From positions 127,432,385-127,496,384 of the forward strand of contig NC_079487.1 in NCBI RefSeq assembly GCF_020520425.1: a DNA stretch of 64,000 nt. Direction: 5' to 3'. How positions within the stretch are numbered: position 1 is the first letter of the stretch; each line of letters starts with the position of its first letter. Source of the stretch: Spinacia oleracea (taxonomy: Eukaryota > Streptophyta > Magnoliopsida > Caryophyllales > Amaranthaceae). Made by a program: the position numbers and the translations under genes. A model generated the notes under the pieces. The model was not told the DNA's origin, did no database searches, and worked only from the letters and a program-made list of their open reading frames with translations. Positions 58,829 to 64,000 of this stretch are shown piece by piece.

Positions 58829-60450
58829 CTATCTAAGCAAGAAGCCATGTTCAGAAAGTGCAATTTCAAATGCTTTCACCCTTTCACCACGAATACTACC
58901 ATTCCGATCATAGGATGATATTTCATCAATCTTGAGGTTCATTGCTGCTTTAACTAGCTCTTCGCCAACTACTTTTGCAGCCTCCTGAAAGCATTAGCCA
59001 GTGACAAACAATTTATTTCATTTTCTATCCACTTAAATCAAAGTAATCACTGAAAGTTTAACAAACTGCAAGAGAACAAGTGATTCTGTAATAGAAAAAT
59101 TTGGTGATAAAAGTGAAGAGATGAAGATCAAGGCTTAGATTATAAATCTTAATTATCATAGCAAGTGATATTTCGAATGTGTTTATCTGTTAGAAGTGCT
59201 GGAACAAACCAAAAAAGTTCACTGCAATTGAGATTGAAAACAAACCAAATTTAGTGAGAAGAGTAAGAAAACACTGCATGGATCAAGAACTATGCATTTG
59301 ATCCAAGAATCCAGATTCTCTATAGACATTTTAGTTCACGAAGAAAACCAAGTTGAGCTTGAAAATGCACATATTAAAAGTATGTTGAGCTCTGGTTCAA
59401 ATTTCAGCCTGATTGTATCTTTCGTGAAAGAAAACAAACAACATCCGAGTAGATCATGCCCATTGACACAGTCAGTAGACTGTGTGATTAGTTACCATGC
59501 AATTTGATGAAGTTTATTTTTCCATTTTATTTGATGTTCTAGCTGCATATCAGGTTAGTCCGTGGATGCAACACTGAAATACAGCACAATTTGGAATGAA
59601 CCTACAATTGGGAGGTGCTTACAGCTGTGCGCATATCAGGATCATTTCGTACAGATTTCTGCAGAGTGCTCCCATAAAACAAACACTTCTTATTCACGTC
59701 ATCCACAAGCATTGCATACAACTGCTTTTCTGAACAGAATACTGAAAGTCTCGGTTTGGTTGGTGTACCGTTATACTGTGACAAAGAAGGATATTTTCTT
59801 AGAAATAGTCCATGGCTTCGTAAGGAAACAATAGCAGAAATGATTAGCAGCATTTGAGGTTTTGTAAATAACAATTAAACAGATTCATCTCAAAGATCGT
59901 CGTAAAGTAGTACAGAAAATTTTATTCATTACCAACTCAACAAGTAGCTCTTTGAATTCATTTCAAAATTCAGATTTTTCTCAAAGTTTAACAGAAATAT
60001 GATGCATTTCTTTTTACAAGTTTTAGATTTCACACACTTTTTAAAATCCATAGGCAGATATAAACCACAAATAATGCGTAAAAGACTTAGTCCCTAAGTA
60101 AGATGTGATCATTCTAGATTTCCTGAACAAAAGCTTTTCACCAATGGCAGGTCTCATACCTTTTTCTGCAATCGTCTGTTTCGGAGTTTGTCACTTTCAG
60201 TCCGAGAATTCGCCCTTTTCCTAAACTTCGCTTCAACCACCAATGGCTTCCAAGCGAGTCCTACAGCCCAGAAACAAAAAACATAAATGAACCTCCAAAA
60301 CTGCAAACTTTCCATTTGTATAACCACTTTTTCGTCTGGCTTACGTTGACGATTAACTGGAAGCAGGTGAACTTTGAATGGATTCAAATCAATCCTATTG
60401 AGAAAGCAACAATTCACAAGTTGCGTTGGATTGACATTCAAAAGAGCCAT
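58829..60450 (-). CDS. Ribosomal uL18 (L18p/L5e) family protein, probably organellar
   Basis: Four exons on the minus strand: 60345-60450, 60160-60260, 59623-59775 and 58829-58984; 171 residues, joins in phase 1, 0 and 0 with consensus GT-AG sites. Exons 3 and 4 encode the uL18 fold: NGTPTKPRLSVFCSEKQLYA, NKKCLFYGSTLQKS, then EAAKVVGEELVKAA and an end RGERVKAFEIALSEHGF. This matches a plant-specific uL18-like group (Arabidopsis L18p/L5e family proteins), not the cytosolic uL18 (RPL5). The first 45 residues are basic with few acids, and VVEAK resembles a transit-peptide cleavage site, so plastid or mitochondrial import is likely. uL18 binds 5S rRNA in the large subunit; whether this member does is not known to me. 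It is a neighbour of, and on the same strand as, the DMP gene, with 290 bp between. Confidence 0.85.
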
Positions 60451-61045
60451 TGTGTTGAATTACCCTTCAGAGAGTTCAGACTACAAACTGTCAGCAATTT
60501 AACAACAAACGAGCTGATCACCAGACATCAAATCAACCCACATCCTAAAAAAAAAATTGAAACACATGTGTATTGTCAAATCCAATTCCAAATAAGCAAG
60601 TGTCAATTTTTAATCAACAAAACAAAAGGCAAACTTCTTACAGAAATTTTATCAAACAGGTGGTGGGCAAAGAGCATAAACACCAAAATCTAGTCTTCAA
60701 ATTCGGAAAGAAAGAACCTAATTGCATAACCCTTATCAATAAACAAAGAATATGTTAATGGGCATTGATAATTTAGTGAATTTCCACAGTTTAGAGTTTG
60801 TAATTAAGGGATTTTCTCAATCTGAATTAACGAAATTGCCAAGCTTTATATGACTATGAGATCGTTAAATGGTGTAGGCATACCTTTCAAATTTCCAGCA
60901 ATATTTATTTAACTGGTTTGTTGATGATGATTTGTGCTTGATTAGTGGATTAAGTTGACTACTTCACTTAAAATTTCTCCCGCCACTCTCTGTCTCTGTT
61001 TCAGGCACCATTTGGCCGGTTCATTTGTTCCAATGGTTTGGACTA
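60451..61045. other. Upstream region of the uL18-like gene
   Basis: Promoter and 5' untranslated region of the minus-strand gene are expected here, but no clear TATA box was found. Plus-strand frames at 60316-60758 are shadows of the gene and its leader. Confidence 0.4.
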
Positions 61046-62854
61046 CGGATTTTTCATGAAATACCCCCGAATTATGGCGTAATTCACCAAATGCCCCTCG
61101 ACTTTCAGAAATTCACCAAATGCCCCTCGACTTTCAGAAATTCACCAAATGCCCCTCACAAATGACTTAATACCCAAAATACCCTTACTAATGACGCGCC
61201 GTTAGTCCTCCGTTAGCCTAATTTTTAAATTCACCAAATACCCCTATTTTATTACTTATTTCATATAATACCCCTATTCTGAAACTTAATTCACCAAATA
61301 CACATAACTTAAAATTACCCATTTTGATGCTCAGCAGCTAGTTTTATGTTTGAAAATTAGCCGTTGCTTATTGTTTGCTTATAAAAACCCCTTTTCTGAC
61401 TATTTATTGTAGTTTTTCTATTGTTTTGTTAATTTCATATCATTTTTGTCATGAGTTTTCTTTCAAAATCATCATCCACACCCATGAATCCACATATGTA
61501 AGAGCCCAAACAATTTCTAATATTATGGGAGGAAATTTCCATCCGAGGCTCCGATACAACACTCAGTAAGTTTCAATTATGATCCAATAAGTTCAGGCCT
61601 CATCCAGTAAAGACAATGCACTTTAGCTGAGCAAAAGGCCAAAAAACCCCATTTTCAAAGGGATCTTATGTAAGTGAAGCTGAAGTAATTCAATCTAAAG
61701 CTAACACCTTAATTTTCTTATTGTCCGAATGGTAAAGAAACTAAGAAATCAAGTTCAATAACACATACATTTTTATCACAACCTCGATTTCAACTTGGAT
61801 TCATGATGTGAAAATCTTGAGTTTGGAGGCAAATCTTTGTGCCAAGATTCATGTTTTTTCACTGGTTCATGAGCTTTGGAACATACCTTAGTTTCATTTT
61901 TTTTTCTTGTTCCCTCAAATCCAAAAATAGACATTTGTCCATAAATCTGACCATGTCAATAGGACCTAGCTCAAAAGAAAAGTGGGAAAACCTTTATGCC
62001 TCGACTGTAAGGTTGAGAGAAAGTTAGGAGATTGAAGAAAGATGTTTAGAGGCAGTAGAGACAGGAGACAAAAGGGAGTTAACGTTAAATATGTGGCATG
62101 GAAGCAATAGAAGCCAAGGTAGCTGGAACATATGCGTTAGAATAAAATTAATAAGAGCTTTATTTTTAATCTGTTTGCATATGTTAAAGATATTTCCCAT
62201 ATTGAAAAAGGAATACCTTCCGATTGCGTGGTAAATATAATTAATTGGTCACATAAAGAATAAGGTACAAAAGAAGTAGCTATTTTCTTGAAGAGTTGCG
62301 ACGTTTTGAGGTGTTTTTAGGAGTGTTTTCTGTTTTAGTGTTGTACCGGAGCTTCAGATTGAGTGTTGTATCAGATATTCGGATGTCAAAGTTTCTCCCA
62401 TGATAACAAAATTTATTTGGGACTCTTACATATGTGGACTCATTGGGTGTGGATGATGATTTTGAAAGAAAACTCATGACAAAAATGATATGAAATTAAC
62501 AAAATAATAGGAAAACTACAATAAACAGTCAGAAAAAGAGTATTTATAAGCAAACAATAAGCAACGGCTAATTTTCAAACACAAAAACTAGCCGTTGAGC
62601 ATCAAAATGAGTAATTTTAAGTTATTGGTATTTGGTGAATTAAGTTTCTGAATAAGGGTATTTGGTGAAATAAGTATTAAAATAGGGGTATTTGGTGAAT
62701 TTGAAAATTAGGTTAACGGAGGACTAACGGCGCATCATTAGTAAGGGTATTTTGGTTATTAAGTCATTTGTGAGGGGCATTTGGTGAATTACTGAAAGTC
62801 GAGGGGCATTTGGTGAATTACGCCAAAATTCGGGGGTATTTCATGAAAAATCCG
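61046..62854 (-). mobile_element. MULE 3, with long inverted repeats
   Basis: Starts CGGATTTTTCATGAAATAC and ends in its inverse, flanked by the exact 9-bp duplication TTTGGACTA (61037-61045 and 62855-62863). Inverted repeats are about 520 bp each, longer than in the related MULE 2. Both arms carry the start of the same GRF-like frame (ATG at about 61451 on plus; ATG at 62477 on minus, reading MSFLSKSSSTPNESTY). The central 770 bp has no recognised protein. Confidence 0.9.
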
Positions 62855-62938
62855 TTTGGACTATTATAAAAGTATTCTTGAAGTTTGGGTCTAATTAGGA
62901 AAATTTGTTACTTGTACTTAGGTGGTTAGTGATGTCAA

Positions 62939-63076
62939 TCTCTATTATACAATAGAAGAGGTGAGGGCATTTTAGTAATTATATTTTTGGTGTTCTCCAT
63001 GAATAGTCCATTACGCCCTCAATAATTGAAAGAACACAACTTTAAAGTCAACAAATTAATTTTTTTAAAAAAAGAA
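62939..63076 (+). mobile_element. Helitron-like 5' end
   Basis: TCTCTATTATACAATAGAAG followed by GAGGTGAGGGCATTTTAGTAAT resembles the 5' end of the Helitron at 37176. No hairpin plus CTAG end was found downstream, so it is a fragment or its 3' end has been lost. Confidence 0.5.
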
Positions 63077-63452
63077 GGATTTTTTTTTATATTAACCACC
63101 TTTTAAGTTTCATATTTTTGTACTTACCACTTATAAAATGTTATTTCATATTTACCACTTTATTTTATGAAAAATTTCATATTCACCACCTTTTAACGAA
63201 TTTCATTCGATTTTTCATCTATTAGAGCCCCACTTAACCAACTTCTTTAATTTTCCTCCTCTTTTATTAGGTTTTCAATTGAAGAAGTTCGTTAAACAGG
63301 GTTCACATGGGCCGAAATTTTGACGAAAACCATTAAGAGGTGGTGAATTTATAACATTGTATAAGATTAAGGTGGTAAATATGAAATAAAATTTTATAAG
63401 GTGGTAAATACAAAAACATGAAACTTAAAAGGTGGTAAATATCAAAATATCC
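63077..63452. mobile_element. Foldback MITE with ACCACC repeats
   Basis: Left end GGATTTTTTTTTATATTAACC and right end GGTAAATATCAAAATATCC are inverses. Each arm has several TTTACCACCTT-type units, as in the element at 33343. No clean target duplication. Confidence 0.7.
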
Positions 63453-64000
63453 TAAATAAAACTCTAAACTCCACCAAAACAAGCAAAGAAGCAAAGAAGG
63501 AAACCAAATGTCATGAGTATATCATGCATGAATGTTTTCTAAAGTTAACAAAATCTTTAAATTAATATTATGAGTTGCGAATTATACTCCATAGTAGTGA
63601 CTACTCCGTATGTTTCATTTTCCATTGTTCCACTGTCAAATAACCATCATTTGTTTTAGCTATATATGCGTTCTTATGTACTCATTTAGAGATAAACATC
63701 TCATCAATATTATAATTATTCTAAGATCATGCCTATGTTCTTGATTGTTAGTCCCTTTTGGAATCTAAGACAATCCAATAAAAGTATAATTGTCACATTA
63801 ATTTCAATAGAATATAACAAATGTGGGTACGAGAGAAAAATAATTTGGGAGTTTAATGGGAATTAAAATTTATTTGAGAGTAGACAAGTGGTCTTTCTGG
63901 ATATTTATAAATTATAAGGGTATAGAGGGGATAAATGTTAGACAAATAAGGAAAGATTTCAAAATGAACTAATAAAAAAACAACTCAATTAAGGCTGTGT
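63453..64000. other. Right-hand spacer
   Basis: AT-rich, no gene seen. An ACTCCGTA word near 63603 is a probable MITE remnant. The stretch 63880-63950 (GGTCTTTCTGGATATTT, GGGTATAGAGGGG) may be the edge of another repeat that continues beyond the window. Confidence 0.4.

Noticed and set aside
59292-59834. Plus-strand frames near the uL18-like gene
   Set aside because: They overlap its introns and exon 3 in antisense and have no domain.

Overview
The window is plant nuclear DNA: AT-rich, full of short insertions, with GT-AG introns and TATA boxes before the genes. A eudicot is clear. The many TACTCCGTA/GGAGTA repeat ends and the protein similarities suggest Caryophyllales, perhaps Amaranthaceae, but that is inference and no species is named.

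Layout. (1) 0.9-1.4 kb: a single-exon BIC-type inhibitor of cryptochrome with a 23-Gln run. (2) 2.3-8.6 kb: two Mutator-like elements (MULEs) and a SINE. (3) 8.7-41.3 kb: the core of the window, six same-strand, three-exon genes for secreted RNase T2-family proteins (copies A-F). All keep the signal peptide, ten cysteines, exon phases and an open frame. In all six the catalytic histidine of the first active-site motif (normally HGLWP) is replaced, by Tyr in A, B, D, E and F and by Asp in C. The second motif (HEWxKHGTC) is kept, except for Glu-to-Leu in F and Trp-to-Tyr in B. (4) 41.3-50.5 kb: gene-poor DNA with an LTR fossil, MITEs and SINEs. (5) 50.6-57.1 kb: a seven-coding-exon GALT1-type beta-1,3-galactosyltransferase on the plus strand. 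(6) 57.8-60.5 kb, minus strand: a DUF679 (DMP) membrane protein and a four-exon organellar-type uL18-family protein. (7) 61.0-64.0 kb: another MULE, a Helitron-like 5' end and a foldback MITE.

The T2 copies form two protein subgroups, A/B/D and C/E/F, in the order A-B-C-D-E-F, which suggests duplication of a two-gene block. The C/E/F group has a very basic C-terminal exon. Their introns carry different insertions (SINE, TRIM, hAT MITE), so these insertions came after the copies separated. The array looks like an expanded family of secreted T2 pseudoenzymes with a maintained fold.

Many mobile elements have exact target-site duplications: three related MULEs with CGG...CCG ends and 9-bp duplications (one carries an acetylornithine aminotransferase fragment, two carry a GRF-like zinc-finger reading frame inside or next to their terminal repeats), two inverted copies of a 1.13-kb MULE derivative, a 2.09-kb SIRE-like solo LTR nested in a SINE, two TRIM fossils, a CACTA derivative, hAT and Stowaway MITEs and a short Helitron.
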